Assembly (NCBI GenBank): GCA_902634935.1
Contig: CACPMF010000002.1
Coordinates: forward strand, 1-64,000
Reading direction: 5' to 3'
Source: an uncultured Pelagibacteraceae bacterium
GTDB taxonomy: Bacteria; Pseudomonadota; Alphaproteobacteria; Pelagibacterales; Pelagibacteraceae
Length of the DNA stretch: 64,000 nt
In this document: in pieces, positions 9,066 to 17,038 of the stretch
Position numbering within the stretch: the stretch's first letter is position 1
Layout: each line of letters opens with the position of its first letter
The notes under the pieces: generated by a model
What the model saw: the letters and a program-made list of their open reading frames with translations, nothing else
What the model was told of the DNA's origin: nothing
Database searches by the model: none
Made by a program: the position numbers and the translations under genes

Positions 9066-9980
9066 ATGTCTAGTATAATATTTAATAATGAAGGTATTAA
9101 ATTAAAATATAAGCTTAAAAAAAATTTGCGTTTGAATAACATTTCGTCGATTAAAAACCCAAAAAACAACTCTTTAATTTTTCTTCTTAAATCAGAGTAT
9201 AAAAATATTCATAAATTAAAAGCTATAAATAAATCATTAATTATTATTGAGGACTTTAAGATTTTACCAAGCAACATAAAAAAAAATAACTTTTTAGTAA
9301 AAAGTAGAAATCCTAAAATGGAATTTATGAAAATATTAAAAGATTTCGAGCTAATTCAAAGTACAGATAAAATTTTAAATCCAATTAATTCAAAAATTCC
9401 AAAATCTGTTAAAATAGAACCCTTTGTTTTTATCGATCATAATGTAGAGATTGGGAAAAATTGTGTAATAAAATCTGGGGTTAAAATTTATCAGAATGTA
9501 AAAATAGGCAATAACACAACAGTTGGTCCAAATTCTGTAATTGGTTACAAGGGGTTTGGAATAGATAGGGATAAAGAAAATATGCACAAAAAAATCCCTC
9601 TACATGGAAAACCACTTAAAATGAAACACTATGGAGGAGTGCAAATTGGCAAAAATGTTGATATTGGTGCTTTCAATACAATTGCGAGTGGCACTATATC
9701 AAAAACAGTTTTATCAGATTACGTGGTAACTGATGATCATGTACACATAGCTCACAATTGTAATATTAAAAAAGGTGTTGCAATAACCGCATCTGCGCAA
9801 TTAAGTGGGGGTGTTGAAATTGGAGAAAACTCTTGGATAGGACCAAATTCATCAATAATGCAAAAAGTTAAAATTGGAAAAAAAAATATCGTAGGTCTTT
9901 CAACAGTAATTTTTAGAGATACTGAAAACAATACGACATGGCTTGGAAACCCTGCTAGAAAAGTTTTTAAAGGAAAATGA
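9066..9980 (+). CDS. LpxD-like hexapeptide-repeat acyltransferase
   Basis: A 304-residue protein whose second half is a left-handed beta-helix of hexapeptide repeats (for example VEIGKN, VKIGNN, VQIGKN, VDIGAF, VEIGEN, VKIGKK). A HVHIAHN segment carries the histidine expected at the active site of LpxD/LpxA-type acyltransferases. The N-terminal 100 residues are a separate small domain, as in LpxD. Within the island it more likely acylates an amino sugar of the surface glycan than lipid A, since core lpxD normally sits elsewhere; that is inference. It overlaps the next gene by 4 bases. Confidence 0.75.
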   Translation: MSSIIFNNEGIKLKYKLKKNLRLNNISSIKNPKNNSLIFLLKSEYKNIHKLKAINKSLIIIEDFKILPSNIKKNNFLVKSRNPKMEFMKILKDFELIQSTDKILNPINSKIPKSVKIEPFVFIDHNVEIGKNCVIKSGVKIYQNVKIGNNTTVGPNSVIGYKGFGIDRDKENMHKKIPLHGKPLKMKHYGGVQIGKNVDIGAFNTIASGTISKTVLSDYVVTDDHVHIAHNCNIKKGVAITASAQLSGGVEIGENSWIGPNSSIMQKVKIGKKNIVGLSTVIFRDTENNTTWLGNPARKVFKGK

Positions 9981-10708
9981 AACATAAAATGTTCTCTTAC
10001 AGAGAATATATTAATATAATCAAACATTTTAAATTTCTTATTAAAGATTTTAAAAATGTTAACAAAAAAACTAAACAATTCTGTATAATTAGACATGATG
10101 TAGAATTTTCGTTAGATAGAGCTCTTATGATTGCTCGGTTGGATTATAATCTAGGTATTAAATCATCTTTTTTCATTCAAGTTAAAAACGATTGTTATAA
10201 CGGAATTTCAGATAGAGGCATTTTAATAATCAAAGAAATCTTAAAATTAAAACATTTTATTGGGCTTCATTTTTATTTTTCGAAAACACAAAAAAATTTA
10301 AAAGTATTAAAATTTGAGTTTAAAAAACAAACAAAAATTTTAGAAACAGCAATTGGAAAAAAAATAGATAGATTTTCAATTCATAGACCATCAAAATGGA
10401 TATTGAAACAAGATAGTAAAATATTTAAACCTTATATCAATACTTACTCTAAATTATATTTTGAATTCAGAGAAGATCCAAAAAATATTAAATATTATTC
10501 TGACAGTAATCATAACTGGAAATATGGATATCCCAAATTAATCAACAAATTTCAAAAGTATCAAATTTTATTGCATCCTGATGAGTGGTCAAAGGAAGGT
10601 GGTGGTCAAAAAGAAAACCTTAAGAAATTAATTCAAGAAAATAAACAACGTTTCATTAAAAATATGGATGGTGAATATAAAACTTTTAAAAGGTATTTTA
10701 AAATTTAA
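9977..10708 (+). CDS. Polysaccharide-deacetylase-like protein (NodB-like fold)
   Basis: A 243-residue protein with an ordered set of metal-site-like motifs: CIIRHDVEFS near residue 35, GLHFYF in the middle, SIHRPS, and LLHPDEWS near the C-terminus. This is the pattern of divergent carbohydrate esterase 4/NodB-like deacetylases found in glycan islands, which remove acyl groups from amino sugars. No signal peptide is visible, so a cytoplasmic role on a precursor is likely. Coupled by ATGA overlap to the acyltransferase gene before it. Confidence 0.65.
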   Translation: MKHKMFSYREYINIIKHFKFLIKDFKNVNKKTKQFCIIRHDVEFSLDRALMIARLDYNLGIKSSFFIQVKNDCYNGISDRGILIIKEILKLKHFIGLHFYFSKTQKNLKVLKFEFKKQTKILETAIGKKIDRFSIHRPSKWILKQDSKIFKPYINTYSKLYFEFREDPKNIKYYSDSNHNWKYGYPKLINKFQKYQILLHPDEWSKEGGGQKENLKKLIQENKQRFIKNMDGEYKTFKRYFKI

Positions 10709-10710
10709 AA

Positions 10711-11814
10711 GTGAAAAAAATTTTGTTTTTAAGCTTATCGGGCGAAGGTTTTTATTCTCATAGATTAAGTTACGTAAAACATTTAATTAAAAAAGGCAAT
10801 GAAGTAGTATTAATTTCAGAAATTAAAAAATTCAAAAAAAAGTTTAACAATGTGGGAATTAAAACAATAAATTTACCTATAAAAAAAAGATACGACTTTA
10901 ATCCAATAAGAATAATAAAATTAATATTTAAACTTAACAAAATAATTAAAAATATTAAACCGGATATTTTAAATAATATAGGAATTCTTCCAGTTTTAAT
11001 TGGATCTATTGCGAGCTATGGTATTAATTTAAAAATATTAAATTCTTTAACAGGCTTAGGCTCTTTAATAATTAATAAAAGTATAAAATATTCATTTTTA
11101 AAAGTAATTTTAAAAATATCTTTTTTTGTATTTATAAGAAAAACATTAATAATTGTACAAAATAAGTTTGATAAAAAATTTTGTCAAAAGATTGGTATTG
11201 ATGAGAACAAAATTTTTTTAATACCTGGATATGGCATACAATTACGTAATTATAAAAAGTCAAAACAAACTAATAAAATTCCAAGGGTAATACTTCATTC
11301 TAGAATGTTAAAAGTCAAAGGTATTTTAGATTATTATTATGCAGCAAAATATTTAAAAAAAAAAAAAGTTAAAGTAAAATTATTTCTTTATGGACCTTTG
11401 GATTATAACAATCCGAACAAATTAACTTTTAAAGATATTTATAATTTAAATATTAAGGGTTATTTAAAGTATATGGGAAATTCAAAAAGTATAAGGTTCT
11501 CACTTAACAAATTTGATATTGGATGTTTGCCATCTTATAGGGAGGGATTGCCAAGATCTGTATTGGAATGTATGGCTTCAAAATTGCCAATTATTACAAC
11601 AAAAGTGCCTGGAAATTCTGAAACGGTAATAAATAAATACAATGGTCTTATAATTAAGAAAAATAATCCAAAAGAATTAGCTTTAGCCATAAATAAACTG
11701 GCTAGTGACAAGGCACTTAGATTAAGAATGGGTACAAATAGTCTTAAATATTGTAATAAAAAATTTTCAACAAAAACTATTTTTAATAAATTAGATAAAT
11801 TATTTATTTTATGA
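10711..11814 (+). CDS. Family 4 glycosyltransferase
   Basis: A 367-residue GT-B enzyme starting at GTG. The N-terminal domain begins MKKILFLSLSGEGFYSHR and contains LNSLTGLGSL, typical of the PglA/CapM-like GT4 subgroup. The C-terminal domain has PSYREGLPRSVLECMASKLP, the E-x7-E donor-binding motif, then PGNSETVINKYNGLII. It would transfer a sugar from an NDP donor to a growing lipid-linked chain at the cytoplasmic face. A 13-base A run at about 11355-11367 encodes lysines. Overlaps the next gene by 4 bases. Confidence 0.85.
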   Translation: MKKILFLSLSGEGFYSHRLSYVKHLIKKGNEVVLISEIKKFKKKFNNVGIKTINLPIKKRYDFNPIRIIKLIFKLNKIIKNIKPDILNNIGILPVLIGSIASYGINLKILNSLTGLGSLIINKSIKYSFLKVILKISFFVFIRKTLIIVQNKFDKKFCQKIGIDENKIFLIPGYGIQLRNYKKSKQTNKIPRVILHSRMLKVKGILDYYYAAKYLKKKKVKVKLFLYGPLDYNNPNKLTFKDIYNLNIKGYLKYMGNSKSIRFSLNKFDIGCLPSYREGLPRSVLECMASKLPIITTKVPGNSETVINKYNGLIIKKNNPKELALAINKLASDKALRLRMGTNSLKYCNKKFSTKTIFNKLDKLFIL

Positions 11815-12908
11815 ACGATAACAAACTTTTTTTTACGTATAGAGGGAGATCTGCACTTCAAATTATCCTGAGAGCTATGGGAATTAAAAAAAATGATTAT
11901 GTTGCACTACAAGGTTTTACATGTTCGGCAGTTATTGAGGCAATAATGTCCTTAGAGGCGAAACCTGTCTTTATAGATATATTAAAAAAAAACTTAATGA
12001 TCGATATAAATGATTTAATACAAAAATCTAATATAAAAAAACCCAAAGTTGTTATAATACAATATACTTTTGGTTTATATACCAGCCAATGTATTGAAAA
12101 AATAAAAGATTACTGTGATAAAAATAAAATTTACTTAATAGAGGACTGTTGTCATATTAATCCAGTAGAAACATTTAATAATAAAGTAGGAAATTACGGC
12201 GATGCATCATTTTTTTCATTTGAGTGGGGTAAGCCCGTTGTTGGTGGTATCGGTGGAGCTTATAAAATAAATAATAAAAAAATTTTTTTATCGTCAGAAA
12301 ATATATATGAAGGATTAAAAAAACCAAGTTTACTTAAAGAGATAATTATCCTATTACAATATTTAACATATAAATTTTTTTATAATCCATCGAGATATTG
12401 GATATTAAAAGACCTTTTCAATATGTTGTCAAAGAATAAAATAATTATTGGTAATTTTAGTAGCATAAATTTCAAAAAAAATGGTTCGAACAGTTTTCAA
12501 TTGAAAAGTTTAAAAATAACAGAAAATATTGTAAAAAAAAAAATCTATAATGAAACGTATGATTACAAAAAAGTAGAAAATATTCTTAATTTAATAAGGG
12601 AAGGGAATGATTTTTTTAATTTAATTGAGTATCACAAAAAAAATATAAAATTTTTAAGAATACCTTTGCTTGTACGAAATAAAGAAAAAATTCTAAATTT
12701 AGCTAGAAAGAACAATATTGAGCTTGCAGGATGGTATACATCAGTAATTCACCCCTATAATGAAAATTTATTAATTAATTTTGGTTACAAAAATGGCTCT
12801 TGTCCGAATGCGGAAGATTTATCATTGCAAGTTGTTTCAATACCTATTTCAATAAATTTGTTAAAGCTTAAAAAATTGCTAGATATAATAAAGCAGAATG
12901 ACTCTTAA
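11811..12908 (+). CDS. DegT/DnrJ/EryC1-type PLP aminotransferase (divergent)
   Basis: A 365-residue protein of the sugar aminotransferase fold. RSALQIILRAMGI and LQGFTCSAVIEAIMSLEAKPVFIDI match the start of the family, YLIEDCCH supplies the PLP-ring aspartate, and FSFEWGKPVVGGIGG has the lysine in the position of the Schiff-base residue. The surroundings of that lysine differ from canonical DegT enzymes, so this is a divergent member and the substrate is unknown. It overlaps the GNAT gene by 11 bases, suggesting amino-sugar formation followed by N-acylation. Confidence 0.72.
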   Translation: MNDNKLFFTYRGRSALQIILRAMGIKKNDYVALQGFTCSAVIEAIMSLEAKPVFIDILKKNLMIDINDLIQKSNIKKPKVVIIQYTFGLYTSQCIEKIKDYCDKNKIYLIEDCCHINPVETFNNKVGNYGDASFFSFEWGKPVVGGIGGAYKINNKKIFLSSENIYEGLKKPSLLKEIIILLQYLTYKFFYNPSRYWILKDLFNMLSKNKIIIGNFSSINFKKNGSNSFQLKSLKITENIVKKKIYNETYDYKKVENILNLIREGNDFFNLIEYHKKNIKFLRIPLLVRNKEKILNLARKNNIELAGWYTSVIHPYNENLLINFGYKNGSCPNAEDLSLQVVSIPISINLLKLKKLLDIIKQNDS

Positions 12909-13503
12909 TATAGAATTGAATACTCAAAATATATCTAGAGACGATATTAAAGAATGTGTTAAAATTCACCGTAAGGAGATTAAAGGGGGATTATTAAATA
13001 CTTTTGGAGATAAATTTTTAATCAAAATTTACAATTATATATTGATAAATGATTCATCATTTTTGATCGTTGCAAAAAAAGATGGTGTCGTTATTGGTTT
13101 TTTTGCAGGCTGCATTAATCAGTCTAACTTTTTTTTAAATTTTATATTTAAAAACTTTTTTTTTATGATTCCTTACATTTGGAAAATCGTTAAACAAAAT
13201 TTGTATAACAAAATTCTTAAAATAAAAAATTTTTTTTTAAGTAACAAATATTTATTACCTAATGCATCAATTCTTAACTTTTGTGTCAAAAATGATTTTC
13301 AAAGTATGGGAATTGGTAAGCTTTTGTTTAACAAAGCTATTGAAACTTTTAAAAAAAACAATATTAAATCAATAAAAATTTCAACAGGCAAAAATCAAGA
13401 AAAAGCAAAAAAAATGTATTTGTCTTATGGAGCAAAATTAATAAATAATAATTTAAATTCAAATAACAATAATCTTGAAGTTATATTTATTTTAAATATC
13501 TAA
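12898..13503 (+). CDS. GNAT-family N-acetyltransferase
   Basis: A 201-residue protein with a C-terminal GNAT core. The sequence NFCVKNDFQSMGIGKLLFNKAIE includes the acetyl-CoA pyrophosphate loop Q-x2-G-x-G, followed by a lysine-rich helix and an AKKMYLSYGA segment. A hydrophobic insertion in the middle (around residues 75-95) may contact the membrane. Its placement between two aminotransferase genes suggests acetylation of an amino sugar, as PglD does in bacillosamine synthesis, though PglD itself is a different fold. Confidence 0.75.
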   Translation: MTLNIELNTQNISRDDIKECVKIHRKEIKGGLLNTFGDKFLIKIYNYILINDSSFLIVAKKDGVVIGFFAGCINQSNFFLNFIFKNFFFMIPYIWKIVKQNLYNKILKIKNFFLSNKYLLPNASILNFCVKNDFQSMGIGKLLFNKAIETFKKNNIKSIKISTGKNQEKAKKMYLSYGAKLINNNLNSNNNNLEVIFILNI

Positions 13504-13505
13504 TT

Positions 13506-14615
13506 ATGAAAAAAAAAATACCCTTTTTTGATTACACATATAATTATAAAAAAAATTCAAAAAAGCTGAAAAAAATTTTTCATAATGTTTGTTCAAAAGG
13601 TGCATATATCTTACAAAATGAATTAAAAATTTTTGAGGATCAAATTAAAAGGTACACTAGATCTAAATATGTGATTGGAGTAGCAAATGCTACAGACGCG
13701 ATGCAAATGTTTTTAATGGCTTCAAACCTAAAAAAAAACTCAGAAATAATAATTTCTTCACACACCATGGTAGCAACAGCGTCTGCAATTTACTTCTCTG
13801 GCCATATTCCTGTGCCAGTCGATTTCGGTGAAGATTTGTTAATTGATGCTGACTCAATTGAAAAATCTATAACTTCTAAAACAAGCGCTATACTAATTAC
13901 TCACTTAAATGGCAGAACTTGTGATATGGATAAAATTAAAAAAATCTGTAAAAAACATAAATTAGAACTATTTGAAGACGCAGCTCAAGCACTAGGCTCA
14001 AAATTTAAAGGAAGGTTTGCTGGTACTTTCGGTAAAGCTTCCACTATAAGCTTGTATCCAGCAAAAATATTAGGCTGTTTTGGTGACGGCGGATTAATTC
14101 TTTGTAATGATAAAAATTTATTTACTCGATTAAAAAAAATAAGAAGCCATGGAATAAATGAGAAAAATTTTAATATTGATCATTGGGGATTTAATTCAAG
14201 ACTAGACAATCTTCAAGCCGCGTTCTTAAGTTATTTTTTTAAAAACCACAATAAAAATATTTATAAACGAAGATATTTAGCAAAATTATATAATCAAGAA
14301 TTACAAGGTATTAAACAAATTAAGCTTCCACCATCTCCCTCTGAAGGTAAAAATTTTGACATATATCAAAATTATGAAATTGACTGTTTAAATAGAGATG
14401 GATTAAGAAATTATCTTAATAAAAAAAAAATTGGAACATTAATTCAGTGGAATGGAATAAGTACAAATAATTTAAACTTACCAGGTATAAAAAAATTTAG
14501 CCTTGTTTCAGATAAAAAATTTAAAAGATTATTACTTTTACCTATGAACGTGTCTTTGAGTAAAAGTGATATAAAAACAATTTGTGTTGAAATTAAAAAG
14601 TTTTACAAATTTTAA
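13506..14615 (+). CDS. DegT/DnrJ/EryC1/StrS aminotransferase
   Basis: A 369-residue PLP-dependent sugar aminotransferase. Landmarks are ANATDAMQMFLMA for the phosphate-binding loop, FEDAAQALGSKF for the aspartate contacting the pyridine ring, SLYPAKILGCFGDGG with the Schiff-base lysine, and RSHGINEK. These enzymes aminate 3- or 4-keto sugar nucleotides using glutamate. The WbpM-like dehydratase at 17039 would provide a suitable 4-keto substrate. The next gene, a transketolase half, starts one base after the stop, which suggests a joint pathway. Confidence 0.87.
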   Translation: MKKKIPFFDYTYNYKKNSKKLKKIFHNVCSKGAYILQNELKIFEDQIKRYTRSKYVIGVANATDAMQMFLMASNLKKNSEIIISSHTMVATASAIYFSGHIPVPVDFGEDLLIDADSIEKSITSKTSAILITHLNGRTCDMDKIKKICKKHKLELFEDAAQALGSKFKGRFAGTFGKASTISLYPAKILGCFGDGGLILCNDKNLFTRLKKIRSHGINEKNFNIDHWGFNSRLDNLQAAFLSYFFKNHNKNIYKRRYLAKLYNQELQGIKQIKLPPSPSEGKNFDIYQNYEIDCLNRDGLRNYLNKKKIGTLIQWNGISTNNLNLPGIKKFSLVSDKKFKRLLLLPMNVSLSKSDIKTICVEIKKFYKF

Positions 14616-15419
14616 ATGATAAGTAGAAAATTTGCTAAGAAATTACGAATAGAAACTTTGAAAATGACTCATCATGGCAGGAGCTCACATATAGGATCTA
14701 TTCTTTCAATAATAGATATTGTAGCAGTTTTATACTGCAGAATATTAAAATTGAGACCTGGAAATTTAAAAAACAACGATAGAAATAGATTTATCCTAAG
14801 CAAAGGTCACGCGGGTGCTGCTGTTTATGCAGCGTTGGCATTTTTAGGTTTTTTTTCCAAAAAAAAATTGATGTCACACTGTAAAAATGGATCGAATTTA
14901 TCTGGACATATTTCTCACATAAACTTACCTGGTGTTGAATTTTCAACTGGTTCATTAGGACATGGCTTATCAGTGGGGTGTGGGTTTGCTTTTGCTTCTA
15001 AGTTAAAAAAAGAAAAATCAAAAACCTTTGTGCTTTTAAGTGATGGTGAGTGTAATGAAGGCTCAACATGGGAAGCAGCTATGTTTGCAGGACATCATAA
15101 GCTTAAAAATCTAGTTGCTATAATCGATTATAATAAACTTCAAAGCCTAACAACAACAACTAAAACCCTTAATTTAGAGCCATTTAAAAAGAAATGGGAA
15201 AGTTTTGGATGGGATTGTAAATTGATCGATGGTCATAATCATAAAATTTTGGAAAAAAACTTTTCAACAAAATCTAAAAACAAACCAAAGTGTTTTATTG
15301 CTAGCACAATAAAAGGGAAGGGAGTTTCTTTCATGGAAAATAAAGTGTTATGGCATTACAGATCACCAAACATCCTGGAGCTTAAAAAAGCTTTAGAAGA
15401 GGTAAAAAATGCGAGATAA
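14616..15419 (+). CDS. Transketolase, N-terminal (TPP-binding) subunit
   Basis: A 267-residue protein equal to the N-terminal third of transketolase. SKGHAGAAVYAALAFLG, GSLGHGLSVGCGFAFASK and the thiamine-diphosphate motif SDGECNEGSTWEAA through IDYNK are all present. It lacks the pyrimidine-binding and C-terminal domains, which are encoded by the next gene; the two overlap by 11 bases and must form one enzyme. Split transketolases are known in secondary and glycan pathways, where they move a two-carbon unit. The general tkt is separate, at 43342-45309. Confidence 0.88.
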   Translation: MISRKFAKKLRIETLKMTHHGRSSHIGSILSIIDIVAVLYCRILKLRPGNLKNNDRNRFILSKGHAGAAVYAALAFLGFFSKKKLMSHCKNGSNLSGHISHINLPGVEFSTGSLGHGLSVGCGFAFASKLKKEKSKTFVLLSDGECNEGSTWEAAMFAGHHKLKNLVAIIDYNKLQSLTTTTKTLNLEPFKKKWESFGWDCKLIDGHNHKILEKNFSTKSKNKPKCFIASTIKGKGVSFMENKVLWHYRSPNILELKKALEEVKNAR

Positions 15420-16338
15420 TTTTTTGAAAGCACTTTTAGAAGTTACAAAAAAAGATCAAAATATTTTTCTAATAACTGGAGACTTAGGTTTTAAAATTTT
15501 TGATAATTATATTAAAAAATTTAAAAATCGTTTTTTAAATGTTGGTGTTGCTGAGCAGAATATGATTGGTATTGCATCCGCAATGTCTTTAAGAGGATAT
15601 AAAGTAATCGTTTATTCTATTGCAAATTTTGGAACATTAAGATGCTTAGAACAAATTAGAAATGATGCCGCATACCATAATTCAAATATTACAATAGTTG
15701 CTTCAGGTGGTGGCTATACTTATGGCTCTTTAGGAGTATCGCATCATGCCACTGAGGATATTGGAATTTTAAGATCACTACCAAATATTAAGGTATTTGT
15801 ACCAAGCTCTGGTGTTGAAAGCTATCTCACAACAAAAAAAATTATTAATTTAAAAGGTGTTAAATATTTAAGAATTGAAAAAACATCAAATATAAAACCA
15901 TTAAACAAAAAAATCGATGTACTTAAACCCATCATCTACAGAAAAGGAAATGATGGAATAATTTTAACATCAGGAGGAATTTTAAGTGAATGCATTGACT
16001 CAGCTGATAAACTATTCAAGAATAAAAAAATAAATTTAAGCATTTATTCTTTAAACTGCATTAAGCCATTTAATAAAAATTTTTTTAAAAAATTATTAAA
16101 AGTAAAATATATTATTTCAGTAGAGGAACACAATTATTCGTGTGGAATAGGTTCTTCAATTCTAGAAAATTTAAATAAATTAAATATAAAAAAAAACATC
16201 AAGATTATTGCGATCAAAGATCGATATTCGAGTATAGTAGGCGATCAAAACTATATGAGAAGAAGCAATAACTTAAATTCTAAATCAATTCAAAATGAAA
16301 TTTTAAAATTTTTTAATGATGCTAAAAAACACTTTTGA
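15409..16338 (+). CDS. Transketolase, C-terminal subunit
   Basis: A 309-residue protein covering the pyrimidine-binding and C-terminal domains of transketolase. RFLNVGVAEQNMIGIASAM contains the glutamate that activates thiamine diphosphate, and the later ISVEEHNYSCGIGSSI belongs to the C-terminal domain. It complements the preceding gene to make a heteromeric enzyme of about 576 residues in total. Position between an aminotransferase and an initiating sugar transferase points to synthesis of an unusual glycan sugar, inferred from context. Its end overlaps the next gene by 23 bases. Confidence 0.88.
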   Translation: MRDNFLKALLEVTKKDQNIFLITGDLGFKIFDNYIKKFKNRFLNVGVAEQNMIGIASAMSLRGYKVIVYSIANFGTLRCLEQIRNDAAYHNSNITIVASGGGYTYGSLGVSHHATEDIGILRSLPNIKVFVPSSGVESYLTTKKIINLKGVKYLRIEKTSNIKPLNKKIDVLKPIIYRKGNDGIILTSGGILSECIDSADKLFKNKKINLSIYSLNCIKPFNKNFFKKLLKVKYIISVEEHNYSCGIGSSILENLNKLNIKKNIKIIAIKDRYSSIVGDQNYMRRSNNLNSKSIQNEILKFFNDAKKHF

Positions 16339-17035
16339 TTTTTTACTATCATTACTAATGATTATTATTTTTTTACCAGTGATGTTGTTTTTCTTAATTT
16401 TAATTTTTCTGCAAGATTATTCTAATCCAATATACTTTGGCAGCAGAATAGGAAAAAATGGCAAAAAATTTAATTGTTATAAAATGAGAAGTATGATTAA
16501 AAATGCAGAAAAAAGCGGCGTTTTTTCAACAAGTTCTGCTGATGAAAGAATTACAAAATTAGGAAAGTTTTTAAGATCTACTAAACTGGATGAATTACCT
16601 CAAATTTTTAATGTCCTAATGATGGATATGAGTTTTGTAGGGCCAAGACCAAATGTTGAAAAAGATGTTAAATTATATACTGAAGAGGAAATGAAACTTT
16701 TAAATGTAAAACCCGGTATAACAGATTTAGCGTCTATAGTATTTTCAGATGAGGGTAATATTTTGAAAAATTCAATAAATCCAGATAAAGATTATAATGA
16801 ACTTATTAGACCATGGAAGAGTAGACTTGGAATTATTTATATAAATGAAAAAAATTTTTTTTTTGACGTTTGGATAATTATTTTAACAATTATAAATTTC
16901 GTGAAAAGAGACATAGCTTTAAAACTTATAAAAAAAAAAATTGAAAAAATAAATAATGTAGATCAAAATCTTTTAAAAATAGTTTTAAGAAATACGCAAC
17001 TATTTTCATATAGCCCACCAGGAAAAAAAAAATAA
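16316..17035 (+). CDS. Initiating phosphosugar transferase (PglC/WbaP-type)
   Basis: A 239-residue bacterial sugar transferase that would start the repeat unit by moving a sugar-1-phosphate onto undecaprenyl phosphate. One N-terminal membrane segment (residues about 5-30) is followed by the conserved FNCYKMRSMIKNAE, the catalytic pair in TKLDELPQIFNVL, and MSFVGPRPN. Size matches the minimal monotopic PglC class, not the long WbaP class. A WbpM/PglF-like dehydratase follows after 3 bases, the same pairing as in bacillosamine and QuiNAc pathways. Confidence 0.9.
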   Translation: MMLKNTFDFLLSLLMIIIFLPVMLFFLILIFLQDYSNPIYFGSRIGKNGKKFNCYKMRSMIKNAEKSGVFSTSSADERITKLGKFLRSTKLDELPQIFNVLMMDMSFVGPRPNVEKDVKLYTEEEMKLLNVKPGITDLASIVFSDEGNILKNSINPDKDYNELIRPWKSRLGIIYINEKNFFFDVWIIILTIINFVKRDIALKLIKKKIEKINNVDQNLLKIVLRNTQLFSYSPPGKKK

Positions 17036-17038
17036 AGA

